Position numbers and translations under genes: made by a program. A stretch of 64,000 nucleotides of DNA from Zopfochytrium polystomum (lineage: Eukaryota > Chytridiomycota > Chytridiomycetes > Chytridiales > Chytridiaceae). Under the pieces are notes generated by a model that was not told where the DNA came from, made no database searches, and saw only the letters and a program-made list of their open reading frames with translations. Below are positions 35,242 through 47,527 of the stretch, piece by piece. Location: positions 124,001 to 188,000 of the forward strand of contig JAIVFJ010000106.1 of the NCBI GenBank assembly GCA_025765615.1. Reading direction: 5' to 3'. How positions within the stretch are numbered: the stretch's first letter is position 1; each line of letters begins with the position of its first letter.

Positions 35242-36179
35242 CCATCCCAATCATCTGGAGTATAAACAACAAGCAGAATCGAGGAAGAACATGAAGAACG
35301 CAGCAAACACTTGAAAAGCGCACAGAGGCGACAGCGTCCCTTGCCACCACCACTTCCACACTACCAACTCTCTCAGTTTTCGTCCCCCCACCATTCCACC
35401 ACCATCTACAGCAGTTTTAACAGTGGGGAAGACGTTTTGACGGTCGTTTATCGCTGCAGCAGCGTTGTAGAGCGTGTAGCAGCACTCACTCACAGCATCA
35501 GCACCTAAGGACGTTGAATTTCGAGAATTTCGTTTACCAACTTCTCTCAATTGCTTTGGAAATCGCTAAACGCAGCAAGAAAGCGGCGATCCCGCTCTAT
35601 CTACCCACCAAATATTGTGATCCTCGACTGGTTCCTTGCAGAATAACAGCTGTCCGCGTTTTTACTGTTCAATTAGCACTCAACTGGTCGAAATTGCTGT
35701 ATTGGAGCTTCCCAAAAACACAACTCAGCCAAAACCGGATCAAATTGCCTCAATCCAATTTTCCTGCATTGCTCAGCGCCCAATCTTCGTGATTCCACTC
35801 AGTGATCAATCAGATACATCTACTTTCATTGCAGAATATTGAATTACGACAAGCTGCAACCATATTTTGCGGTATCCAGTTGTGCCACTACTCATTTTTC
35901 GCTTCAGACCCCGTGACAAGTCTGTTTTTCTTTTCCCCAACTCGCTACACACGCGTTTTTTCTTGTCCTCAAGTCACTACACACGTGTGCAAACTTGGCT
36001 ACACACCTATCCACCTATCCACACCCATACCTTGACCATCAAGTGTCGTGTCACGCTTGTTGAGTGCCGACTTAAAGACTGCTACTATTCCCTACGAAGG
36101 GTTACCACTAAATCAGGGAAATCACTGCCTTTCAAATTTCTATTCTCCTGCAAAGCTCTCACACATTTTCCTCCCAAGC

Positions 36180-38564
36180 ATGAGCGAGCGTGATCAAATC
36201 AATTATCCTTCCCGTGCATTCCCCATCCTCAAAGGCGCAGCAAATTTTGGAGATTGGTTGGATGACCTAATTTCAGAACTATCCAACAAAAGCAATGGTC
36301 TCCGCCACTGCGTCGACCCAGACCGAATTAACGTATTTCGCAATGATCAAGTGGACCCCAATGATCCTAATGTCGGCCCAACATGCAGAGTACGCAGGGG
36401 GCCCAACCACGGCGAGCATTATGCATTTGCACGAGACAGGCGTGACGACATGTTGAACCAGAGCTTCTACCACAGTCCCCCGACGAGGGCAGATTTTAGC
36501 CTACACACTGCTTGGAGAAATTGCAATTGCATGTCGAACAACAGATCAAGGATTAGCAAAGGAAATTATTGATGATTTCGAACGTATAAAAATGGAACCG
36601 GCAGAATCATCCGAGTCATTTGCAATGCGCTTCATTACAGCTTACCACAAAGTAGAAAGCTTTGCAGAAAGTTCATCAGTGGAATCTGCAGTCGCATCAC
36701 ACCATTTTCCAAAGTTGTGCAAGTCTTCCTATCTGCCCTGAACAACACGCTAATCGATATGGGTGTTGCCAATACGTTCATGTTTGCAGGGAATCCTATT
36801 ACTTCTGTTTCATCATTGACTAAACTAATCACCTTATTTAAATCTACTGCCCACCAAAATACATATGATGAGCGGCGGGATCGACTTGCAGCACAACAGG
36901 AGCAGGACCTGACAACAGCCATTCCAGAAGTCACTACACCAACAGCAAATGTAATTATTCGGCCAAAAGTACACTATAGTCAACTCCGCAGTCGTGGCAG
37001 TTATCATAAACCTCAGCAGTACCAGCTGTATCCTAATATCCGCCCAACAACCTTGCAGTACCAAAACCCTCAGTCCCAACAGTACACATCGCGCCCATAT
37101 GGTGGTTTTGGCCGAGGCTGAGGAACATGGCGAGGACTAAGTTCACGTGGAACAGCAACAGGTGGTACTGCAATGGGACCCGGCTCTGGGGGGGGTTGGT
37201 ACCCTGCACAGCAACAGTCTTTTGGAGTCCAATGTCATGCATGTGGAGGCTATGGTCATGTTGCTCGACAGTGTGCCAACACATTTCTTCAGCAACTGCA
37301 GCAACAGCAACAGCATCGACCACCAGCAAATCCAAATGCGCTCTTACTCCAGCAACCAAACCCTCCACAACATCAGATACCTGAAAACCAAGCACTTCTG
37401 CTACAGAATGGTGATTGGGATGACCAGCAAAGTGAGCAGTATGACAGCAATTGTGGATGGAAACGCAACTCCAATCAGAGACCGTACAAGATGAAAGTCA
37501 ACAGGATTTTTGGATGGCCCGGGAGTAATCCGGGCATTTGCAGTTAACGTCCCTTCCCTTCCTATTTTTTTTCCTGTACTCATCGACAACGGTTGCAATG
37601 TCACAACGCTTCGAGTTTCTCTTTCTTCATTCCCTATAGTTATACTCAGCAGAAATCTAGCATGCGTATCGCCAAAGAAGGACCTATTCTTACTTGTGAA
37701 GGATTCGGCACAGCCCTCATACCACTCGCCAACAGTATCACACTTATAATTGAAGGTGCCCAATATGCTCCAGAATGTCCTGTCAACTTGGTCGCTGATC
37801 GGGACCTACAACTATGTGGCTTCTTCCATCTTGCACGAGACCTTCTTCCTCAGGACTGCTCTTAAATAGTACCAGGTTGGAGATCCAGCCGTTCTTCAAA
37901 TGATTCTTAGACATGGTCTCCAATGGTTCCCAACAGCAGCAAACCCCAACTTCAACTACAGCAAACATTTTATTGCACATTGCGCCAGTAAATTTTACAA
38001 CCTCTTCAGCTCTGCAGAACCAGTTGATATACTCAGTATACGCACAGCCTTTCTCAACAGCAAAGCTCCAAACGCTCAGCGCATGCATGAACGCCTCGGC
38101 CATATCCCTTATGCAAGAGAACCGTGTAAGGCCTGCATTATTGCCAAACAGATTCGTGCTGCTATTCCACATACAGATCCTCCAGATAAACTACCAGGAG
38201 AACAGTTGGCCTTTGATCTAGTGGAAGTCAAACCAAAGTTTGGAGGACAATATGGCTTTGCTCTCATTGCTATTGACTATGCAAGTAATTATCTCTGGTC
38301 GACAAACCTTTGGAGAAAGTCAGAAGCACTACCAGAGGCCATTAAGATCATCCAACAATTGGAGACAGTTAGGGATGTTCGTGTAAAGGGCGTCCGCTTT
38401 GATGGTGGGGAACTGAATTCACTCGCTTTTAACCGTTTCTGTGCATCACGTGGCATCCGCGTTGAAGTCAGTCCACCTCATACACCTGAGCTGAATGGGA
38501 AAGCAGAGCGAGCAGTTCGAACAGTCATGGATGTCACACGATCTCTTCTAAGACATGCTGGTTC
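36180..38564 (+). pseudogene. Element B gag, protease and integrase N-part
   Basis: From the ATG at 36180 (MSERDQINYPSRAFPILKG) a copia Gag is read across several frames: the N-part to 36572, VANTFMFAGNPITSVSSLTKLI at 36760-36840, and a CCHC knuckle CHACGGYGHVARQC at about 37230. A protease-like FPVLIDNGCNVTTL follows at about 37560, with DNG in place of the usual DSG/DTG. The integrase at 37900-38564 is in one frame with its HHCC finger (HERLGHIPYAREPCKACI) and Asp, Asp and Glu residues (AIDYASN, VRFDGGE, NGKAERAV). It is cut at 38564 by element A1. Confidence 0.8.
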
Positions 38565-39691
38565 TGTTGAGATTCGACCCACGGGGTACACTACGCCCGT
38601 TACTGATGATCCCTTTGAGAACTCCATCCAATCACATTGGATGGGGTGTTTGAAGGGCTCAGTAGATTCAATACTTGAATGGGGCGCTCGGAAGGGCTAA
38701 TCTGTTCTCAATAAAAAGAGATAGGCAAAGGCGGCTGTTGTTCTAGCTTTGTTCATCCTACCGGTAGGAACAATGCAATTAGAACATGCACAAAAACGCT
38801 CAAACTACGCACTCTGCACATGTAACACAGCACAGCAAGCATGCAGAAGCAGTGTACCACTTCCCCATGCTCCGGAATTCCGCTCTCTGCACCGGAATTC
38901 CGCACTCTGCATCGGAATTCCGCTCCCTGATCTGGAATTCCAGCTTCCCTGCTGTGCTGTGCAATCTGAGCAATGCAACAGGCATTTAGGAATCAGGGAT
39001 TGCACCAATCACTGCATTTCTAAAAATGAGATAAAAACTGAGCTCACCAGAGATTGCTCCAATCATTGGATTTCTAAAAACAAGGAAAAAAGCGGCTTGT
39101 TTCCCAAACAAGCTTCCTGATTTGGAAACATCCAAACCAATTTACAAGCAACTGTTTCTCAAACAAGCTGTGAATTGGTTCCTGGTGGTACTCAGCCGAG
39201 ACAAAGTACTCAGCCCAAGGTGGTACTCAGCCCTGGGTGGTGCACAGCCCAGGCTGGTACTTAGATCTGGTTGGTACTCAGCCCTGAGTGATGCCCAGCC
39301 CTGGGTGGTACTCAGCCCTGAATGGGTACTTAGCCCAGGCTGGGGGTTGGTGCTCAGCCTGTTTTATCTCATTTCTGTGGCCTGCCCTGTGCAGCCCACT
39401 GCTCCCTCTGTTTTCTGATGGCTTCAACCTGCAGGAGTATAAAAGCAGCAACCTCTCACAGAGATCAAACAAGGAATCCAACCCCCTCCTTGCTGCTTTG
39501 ACAGAATCCAGTGCAAAACAAGCCAATCTCTCTTCCTCCATTTGCTCTCTCTTCCATCTCTGCCCACTCACTCCTCTCTCTCTCCATCCTCTCACTCCTC
39601 TCCCTTTTCCATCATCACTGCTCTCTCTCACTCTCTCTCTCTTCATCCCCACACACACCAAGTCCCTCCAGTCCTGGGTGGGATTTCATCA
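38565..39691 (+). repeat. 5' LTR of A1
   Basis: TGTTGAG...TTTCATCA. Contains an EcoRI-palindrome minisatellite (GGAATTCC units, about 38874-38946), a minisatellite of TGGTACTCAGCCC-like units (about 39184-39350), a TATAAAA at 39439 and a CT-rich tract (39530-39650). Open frames within the LTR are repeat artefacts. Confidence 0.9.
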
Positions 39692-39789
39692 CTCAGAATG
39701 CTTGCAGCTTTCGAAGTCATTGATCGACCCAAGAATGTCAATGTCGTGCAGAACAAATGTGTTTACAAGGTCAAGCTTCGACCAGACGG
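39692..39789 (+). other. Foreign RT fragment in the A1 leader
   Basis: About 98 bases, CTCAGAATGCTTGCAGC...GACGGCAG, nearly identical to the start of the RT segment of element B at 45862-45959 (AAFEVVDRPKNVNVVQNKWVYKVKL). They replace the leader found in A2 at 60201-60400. Probably template switching during reverse transcription. Confidence 0.8.
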
Positions 39790-39807
39790 CAGCAAGCCGC
39801 TACCTGC

Positions 39808-42800
39808 ATGTCTTCTTCGACCCCCAAGGCTGTCTGCTTCTCTTCTTACGGCTACCAGGCTTGGGAACTGCATGTGGAAGAAGTCATCAAGCCAGTCATG
39901 GCATACAATCTTGTTGCCAGCTTCCTCAAGCCTGATTACTTCGGTACGTTCAACGAGCACTGCACCAAGGTCGGCATCAGCGCTGCTCCACCCAGTATTG
40001 GTTCTCCCCCTGAATCCTCTGCAACGGCGGAGGCCAAGGCTGCGTACAGTGAGATGTACCGTCTGCACCACGCTGCCCTTGACAAGTACCACACTGGTAT
40101 ACGCCAAGAACACAAGACCTACAGGGAGCTTGAGGCCCAACACGACAAGGCGGTTGCTACCCTCGACTCCTGCTCGCGCATTGAGGATGTGCGCTCCATG
40201 AATGCGGCAAACATCACCAACTGCGCTGACCGGTACAAGTGGCTCAATGACAAGTACGCCCTGCAGGACCACACTGGTTCACAGCAGGACAAGTGGCTTG
40301 CGACTTACAGTCGTTTGGCAAAACCCAGAGACTCTGGTCCGGCAGTCCAGGAGTGGTACACCACTCTGACCACACTGGTCACGGATTGGCCAAAGCATTT
40401 CAAATGTACTGCCACCACTTGCAGGGGTGTGACAAACATCCTGCGTTCTGCCATCATCCACAAAGCGAGGGAAACGCTGCCTGGACATGAAATCTTCTCT
40501 GGCGTTCGTCAAAATCTTCTCAAGGGGCTGTCAGGCTATGCCAACACCAGCGATCTCGTCAAGGAGTTGACAAACTGCCACACGCTGTACCAGCAAAGCA
40601 AAGAGAAGAACTTCAGACACTCTGCTCACCATGGCACTTCTGAGATGGAAACAGCTGCTTCAGCAAAGACCTCAGTGGCAACCAAGAAGCGCAAGATCGG
40701 TGAGGCACTCAACGGCAAGCCTACTTGTGACCTTCATGGAATCTGGGTCTCGCACTCTCGCGAGGAATGCCTCAAGTTCCCTCACAGGAAGTCAGAGCCT
40801 GCTCGCCCTGCAAAGAAGGCCAAGGGCAAGCAGCCTGCACACGCCAAAGAAGCCAAGGCCACGCCAGCTGATTCCAAGAAAGCTACTGAGACTGCCAAGA
40901 TTGCACGTGAGGTGGCCGCTAAAGAACACCACCAAGCCTCTTGCGCAGCCTCTGAGGATTCTCCTCCCCACAAATGCTACAGGATGGATACTCCACCACC
41001 GCCTCCTGAAGCAGAAGACGTCGAAATGTTGGAGTTCAGTACTGAGGGTGCTGCGCGCCTTGCAGACACATCAGCTCTAGACGACTTCCTTTCAGTAGAA
41101 AGGGCACTTGCGGCACGGGAGTTTGAAATTGGAACATGCCAGGCCGTTGAGGTGGAGGAGGAATTTGAAGTGGAACTCACAGTTACACTTCTTGACGGCA
41201 GAATGGATCCAGACTGGATCACTGACAACATTGTCTCAAACGTCGGCTACAAAGTGATGTACGAATCTGGGCGTTTCCTCTACCACAACGTCACCTACCG
41301 CCGCATCTACGAGACTGCGCTGATGGCAAGACTTGCTGGCAACAACCCACACCAGGTCATCCTTGACTCTGGGGCTTCCAGGACAATGTCACCTTGTGAA
41401 GAGCACTTCACAAACTTGCAGCCCACCTCCCAGCAGATCAAAGCAGCTGACGGCTTTGCAACTGCCACTGGAGTGGGCGACTTTACCCTGTTCGTTAACA
41501 GAAGAGCTCTCATCATGAGGAACTCGCTCTATGTGCCAGAGTTCTCAGACACTCTACACTCGGTTCAGCAAATCGTGCGGCAGACAGGTCACAACGTGAC
41601 TTTCACAGCAGATACAGCCCTATTGCATCCTCGGGTACATGGTTCAGACTTTACCATTGCTCACAGGGACACAGGGAATGTTTATGTTGTGGACCCTTCT
41701 CTTCTGACGGGACATACTGGTCTCGACAGGGCAGAACTTGGAAGGGACGCGCCGACTCCTTCGGGGGACGCCCCAGGTGAGTCGCAACAGCAAACTGCTC
41801 CTTTGCAAACTGCAACCCCAACTTTAAGTCAAACTGACCCAGACCCTTTACCAAACCCTCAGAACATTGAAGCAGCCCGAGCTCTTCACAAGAAATTTGG
41901 TCACCTGTCTTTATCTTCTTTGAAGCGTACTTGGTCAAATCTGAATAAAGTTGGTCATTCATTTTTCCTCGTTCATGACATTCCCTGCATGACATGTGAT
42001 GTTGGGAAATTGAAAGCTTCGCCTACCCACCCCACTTCCAGACCAAACACCACACTGCTTGGTCGTTTACACACTGATGCTGTCCCACTGCCCGCACGTG
42101 GACACCATGGTGAAAAACATTGGCAACTGGTTGTGGAAGAGTCACCCCGTTGGCTTGACATTGGGTTCCTCAACTCTTTGTCCGACGCGCCCACAAGATT
42201 CCGGTCTACGATCGAAAGGTTTGAACAACAACATGGCAAACATATCACATCTGTGCGCTGTGACAGAGGGGAAATCTTCAAAGATGGAGAATTCAAAACT
42301 TGGACCAATACTCAGCATCCTCCTATTGTTTTAGAACCTAGTCCTGCATTCACCAAGGAATTCAATGGGCTGGTGCTCTTAGAGTCACAATTGCCCCACT
42401 CTTTCTTTGTGTATGCAGTCCGCTACGCAGCATACATCAAGAACAGGGTTTACCACTCTTACACTAAGAAAACACCTTACGAAGCTTGGTACGGTGAAAA
42501 GCCAAATGTTGATCACATCCGCACCTTTGGATGTTTGGTTATCCACTGTATCCCAAAGGAAAAGCGAACGCTCAAACATCCTGACAAAGGGGCGCCAGGC
42601 ATATTCTTAGGGTATAAAGGAAACACTCTTCCAGTAGTCTAAGACTTGAAAACCCAGAGAATATCGGAACACTTCCATGTCTCCTTTCACGAAAATGTTT
42701 TTCCTGGCATTGTGCGAAACTGGAGACAGTTACTTCATGACTCCCGCTTGAAGGAATGGGGACCAGTCCAACCCACAGCTCAGGATTTCCAATATCTTTC

Positions 42801-43748
42801 CTCCTCATTGCATACCCCTGCTATGTCCACTGATCCAGATGTGGCACATCCTGATGCTCTGTTTGACTCACAAGAAGACGATGTACCACCTGCAGAATCA
42901 CAGGGGGGAGATCTACAGCCGGGTATGCTATACGACGCTTCTGATTCTGAACCAGAGTCAATACCTGATGAACAGGAAATCCCTCCAAGGGAGCGCTCAA
43001 CTTCCCCTGACATTCTAGCTTTGCCAGAGTCAACAGGGGAGGCAACAAATCCCCAAATCATACCACAAGAGCCATCAGGTTTACATGACTACCTGGCATT
43101 GGAGGCAAACCTTTGTAAACTACAAACAAAACCATCAATTGCCACAAGTCCTTCCACTTACAGTCGGAAAACACTCCGCGCTTTAACTGCAAGAATTCGT
43201 AAACTACGAACAGCACGGGGACAATTTCGTGAACTCTACCAAACACTCAAAGCGTACACTGTGCTTGAGCCGGAGGAAGTCACAGCATATCCAACAGAAA
43301 GGATCCAACAGCGGGACTTACCGCCACTCCCTGCTTCGCATAAAGAGGCCATGCGTTCTCCTTTTGCAAAGTATTGGAAGGCAGCTCAACTCTCAGAGAT
43401 CAATTCGATCACGTCAAAGCATGTCTGGGACTTAGTGGCTCGACCTAAAGGGCGTAAGATACTCAAGCCCAAATGGGTTTTTGCCTACAAGTTTGACAGT
43501 GAAGGGTACCTTGAACGCTTCAACGCCCGCCTTGTTGGTCAGGGTTACACTCAGATCTTTAGTCAGGACTACAATGAGACCTTCTCCCCTGTCGTCCGCA
43601 GCTTCTCCATAAGGGCAATCCTTGCTATCTCGTTGCTGTTTGACCTCATACTTGCAGGCCTTGATGTCGAAACTGCATACTTGAACGCCAAACTGGACAT
43701 TGAAAACTTCATGGAACAACCAGAAGGCTTTGAGATACGTGGTGCAGA
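39808..43748 (+). pseudogene. A1 gag-pol, broken
   Basis: Same polyprotein as A2, from MSSSTPKAV at 39808. Gag, a protease with the active site VILDSGASRTMSP, integrase, and RT up to MEQPEGFEIRGAD. Lesions relative to A2: a 42-base in-frame deletion near 42372 that removes VERQVNTLKDMAHC including the catalytic Glu of the integrase; TAA at 42640-42642 where A2 has TAC; and loss of all sequence after about 43748, where RT joins LTR sequence. It cannot transpose by itself. Confidence 0.9.
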
Positions 43749-44496
43749 CCAGCTTTCCTGCTGTGCTGTGCAATTTGAGCAATGCAACAGGCATTTAGGA
43801 ATCAGGGATTGCACCAATCACTGCATTTCTAAAAGTGAGATAAAAACTGAGCTCACCAGAGATTGCACCAATCATTGGATTTCTAAAAACAAGGAAAAAA
43901 GCGGCTTGTTTCCCAAACAAGCTTCCTGATTTGGAAACATCCAAACCAATTTACAAGCAACTGTTTCTCAAACAAGCTGTGAATTGGTTCCTGGTGGTAC
44001 TCAGCCGAGACAAAGTACTCAGCCCAAGGTGGTACTCAGCCCTGGGTGGTGCACAGCCCAGGCTGGTACTTAGATCTGGTTGGTACTCAGCCCTGAGTGA
44101 TGCCCAGCCCTGGGTGGTACTCAGCCCTGAATGGGTACTTAGCCCAGGCTGGGGGTTGGTGCTCAGCCTGTTTTATCTCATTTCTGTGGCCTGCCCTGTG
44201 CAGCCCACTGCTCCCTCTGTTTTCTGATGGCTTCAACCTGCAGGAGTATAAAAGCAGCAACCTCTCACAGAGATCAAACAAGGAATCCAACCCCCTCCTT
44301 GCTGCTTTGACAGAATCCAGTGCAAAACAAGCCAATCTCTCTTCCTCCATTTGCTCTCTCTTCCATCTCTGCCCACTCACTCCTCTCTCTCTCCATCCTC
44401 TCACTCCTCTCCCTTTTCCATCATCACTGCTCTCTCTCTCTCTCTCTTCATCCCCACACACACCAAGTCCCTCCAGTCCTGGGTGGGATTTCATCA
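43749..44496 (+). repeat. Truncated 3' LTR of A1
   Basis: Corresponds to the last two thirds of the 5' LTR, from CCAGCTTTCCTGCTG to TTTCATCA, followed by target duplication GGTTC. Confidence 0.9.
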
Positions 44497-44501
44497 GGTT
44501 C

Positions 44502-46975
44502 ACCATGGTCATGGTGGGGATACGCGATTCGACATGCAGTAGACATCATCAATACACTTCCTGTCCTCAGCCGTGGATTACTATCTCCAGTTGAAACGCT
44601 TCTTGGATTCCCTCCATGCATCAGTCAATTCAGAGTTTTTGGCTCAGGATGTTTGTATCACATCACATCAAAGGAACGTGGACAAACACATCAGTTTAAA
44701 AAGCTTGCAGAACGCGCCCGACCAGCAATTTACATTGGAAACATTGATCGTTCCATTGCTCGTTTGATTGACATCAGCACGGGTAGAGTAATCACTCATC
44801 GATTGGATGACCTTGTGGTTGCAGAAGACAGTTTCCCTCGCCTCAGCACCTCAGCATCAGAGGATATTGCTCAGGACCTCGTTCATCAGCTAACACCACT
44901 CCTCAGCAAAGATGAACTTACATCAACTGGACAAAACATCACCAACCTCCTTCGTGAAGCCAATGTTTGCGTGGATCAATTCCCAGAACCAGGACCAGCA
45001 GTGGTAGCTGAACGACAACCTTCCACAGAACTAGCACCAATTGAACATGTAGTGATCCAGGTACGGCAGCGAAAGTGAATCGGATAACGATGTACAGCAC
45101 GAAGTGTTGGAGGTGGCGGCACGACAGGTTGGACTCCGTGTTACTGCAATTAACGTCATCTCCAGTGGGCCTTACCTATGAGCACTAAAGCCGGGGGACC
45201 AATCGGATGAGTGAGGGCGGCGACTGGCTCTTTGACTGCAGGAGCACTCTTGGCTGGGAGTGATGTGGGTGGCGCAACCGAAGGCCCTGGGCCATACCGA
45301 CCCTGCTAGTGTGGCGTGGACCCAAGTCAGAAGGGATGGATGCCTGTTTGGGGAGCCCATTCCGTAAGGAACACCACCAGGGGAGATAGGTCTCTTGGCG
45401 CCTGACGTTACGCATGGGGGAAAGTGCGGAAGGCAGGCTGTGGAGAGAGGAAGAGAAGGCTCTCTGGCACGGGGTGTCCCAAGCTGCATCGTGCAGAAGG
45501 CTCACCTGCCAATGATATTTCTATTTCCTTTTTCTGCATCCTAATACTCACAAACACCTCTGTCATTTTACTAACACCACCAAAGCATACCCCTGATGAC
45601 AAAGCAATTGCTGAAACACCAACTAGAGACCTACCACCTCAAGCGCCACCACCAGAACCACCACCACCAGAGCCTCCACCTACACATGTGCGCAAATCAC
45701 CATGCAGCCCTACGCGCAGCCCATCTCCAAAACATACTCGATCTGGACATCTATATTTAACCAGTGTCAAATGTCCAGACCCGGTAACACGCACTGAGGC
45801 CATGAGTGGAAAGTGGTCCAAAGAGTGGATAGCAGCAGAGCAAACAGAGGATTGACGCTCTCAGAATGCTTGCAGCTTTCGAAGTTGTTGATCGACCCAA
45901 GAATGTCAATGTCGTGCAGAACAAATGGGTGTACAAGGTCAAGCTTCGACCAGACGGCAGCATTGAGCGCTTTCGCGCACGACTAGTGGCTAAGGGCTTT
46001 ACACAGCGTCGTGGCGTTGATTTCTGGAATACTCACTCTGCTGTTGTTCGCATCAATAGTCTACGATGGCTCCTTGCTATGACAGCCTCAAACGGTTGGG
46101 ACACAGCCATGGTCGATATTAGCAATGCCTACCTCAACAGCAAACTTGATGTCCCCATCTACATGGAGCAACCAGATGGCTACTGTTTGGATGGCAAGGT
46201 CTGGCTTTTGCACAAAGCTGTCAACGGTATCAAGCAAGCATGCTGATGGGAAATCACAACTCGGTTATTTCGTTTTGTTTGGAAATACCGCTATCAGCTG
46301 GGCATCAACTCGCAGTCCTACAGTTATGCTGTCACCTCAGCAAGCAGAATACGTTGCAGTCTCAGAACTAGGACGAGAACTGGAGGCCATCTCACAACAG
46401 CACACAGCACTTATGCTCCTCACAAACACCACTTGCAGATCCTCATTCAAGTCCTTCAATATATCAATGGTACATGTGAGTATGGTTTGCTTTATTCCAA
46501 CACTGGGTCTGGAATTTTCGGCTACTCTTATGCTGCTCATGGAGTTCATGCTGATGGGAAATCACAACTCGGTTATTTCGTCTTGTTTGGAAATACCGAT
46601 ATCAGCTGGGCATCAACTCGCAGTCCTACTACAGTTATGCTTTCACCTCGGAAAGCAGAATACGTTGCAGTCTCAGAACTAGGACAAGAACTGGAGGCCA
46701 TCTCACAACAGCACACAGCACTGCTGCTCCCGTCCCCGACTCCTATTCCAATCTATACTGACAACCAAGGCGTTATCAATTTGAGCTCAAACGATCTCTA
46801 CACTAATAGGTCAAAACATATTCTGGTTAAGTATCACTATATCAGGGAACTGGTTGATCGACAAGTGATTTGACTGGAATGGATTCATGATGGCAAGCAA
46901 CCAGCAGATTATCTTACAAAATCATTACCAGCTGCTTTAGGTGCTTACCATCTTAGTCATATTGCTCTTTGTAGT
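44502..46975 (+). pseudogene. Element B 3' half: integrase end, linker, RT, RNase H
   Basis: Continues the integrase cut by A1 (WSWWGYAIRHAVDIINTLP, ETLLGFPPCISQFRVFG, then a GKxxR-like tail to 45078). After a frame change about 35 more codons follow to about 45170. Then comes an insert of about 400 bp (to about 45575) that I cannot identify, then a Pro-rich linker. RT begins at 45866 (AAFEVVDRPKNVNVVQNKW ... MEQPDGYCLDGKVWLLHKAVNGIKQA) and stops at 46246; the YVDD-containing part is missing. RNase H sequence appears twice (46245-46410 and 46550-46720), the second copy continuing through TDNQGVINLSSND to about 46975 with one stop at 46872. Confidence 0.8.
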
Positions 46976-47281
46976 GTGCCTTAGTTTCTGTCCCCTTTCT
47001 TTATTTGTATTGCATTCTCTTTCTCCTTTCTCTTTCTCCTTTCTCTTTCTTGCCCTTCTTCTTCTTCTGCATTGCTTCTTATATTCCTGCATTCAAGCTT
47101 CTTTGCTATCCATCTACAAATTTCATATGGGCATTCTTTTCTTATTGTTAAGCCACCTGGTGGCCAGTCATACCTGTTTATTGCTTTTCCTTAACCAGTG
47201 TACGGTTTCCTTACGTTGCCGATGGCGTAAGGTTTTCCTCTGTGCTGGCCCTTTTGCTCCTGCCCACAGCTTAGGGGGGAG

Positions 47282-47527
47282 TGTTAGATTTTGGGTTTTT
47301 GCAGTAAGCAGTGTGCAGGAGCAACACCTCACACTGTGGTGCATGGGAGCACCAACTGTGATGAGGATTCGGTGCATTTTTTGTCACCTGGTCTTTGTCA
47401 CAATTTTGCATAAAGCCAAACAGCATACATTGTACAACAGTCTCCCATCTCAGCTTCACCATCACAAGAGAGTAGTCCACCAGAGTAGTTCACCACCATC
47501 CACAAACAGCAGCAGTCATTTCTTTCA
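47282..47527 (+). repeat. 3' LTR of element B
   Basis: 246 bp, TGTTAGATTTTGGG...CATTTCTTTCA, with the purine tract directly upstream. It carries GTCACAATTTTGCAT, one base different from the 5' copy. Confidence 0.88.

Larger units (their letters stand above)
38565..44496 (+). mobile_element. Copia element A1, nested in B
   Basis: 5932-bp Ty1/copia element with target duplication GGTTC (38560-38564 and 44497-44501), inserted in the integrase of B. The 5' LTR is 38565-39691 (1127 bp, TGTTGAG...TTTCATCA). The 3' LTR is truncated at its 5' side (about 43749-44496) because a deletion runs from the middle of RT into the LTR. The pol frame has a stop at 42640 and lacks the integrase catalytic Glu region. 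Confidence 0.92.
35082..47527 (+). mobile_element. Copia element B, host of nested A1
   Basis: Ty1/copia element. The truncated 5' LTR is at 35082-35227 (R-U5 part only) and the 3' LTR at 47282-47527 (TGTTAG...TTTCA), preceded by a polypurine tract CTTAGGGGGGAG. Internal parts in order: gag, zinc knuckle, protease, integrase, [A1 at 38565-44496], rest of integrase, linker, RT, RNase H. The missing U3 of its 5' LTR lies inverted at about 58029-58130. Dead: frameshifts, loss of the RT catalytic region, and a partial duplication of RNase H. Confidence 0.85.

Noticed and set aside
38874..38946. Regular GGAATTCC repeats considered as a CRISPR array
   Set aside because: Units are about 20 bp, contiguous, without unique spacers, and inside a eukaryotic LTR.
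39278..39935. Open frames inside LTR A (also at 44087-44594, 55743-56199 and 59783-60392)
   Set aside because: They recur with every LTR copy and follow minisatellite and CT-rich sequence; not genes.
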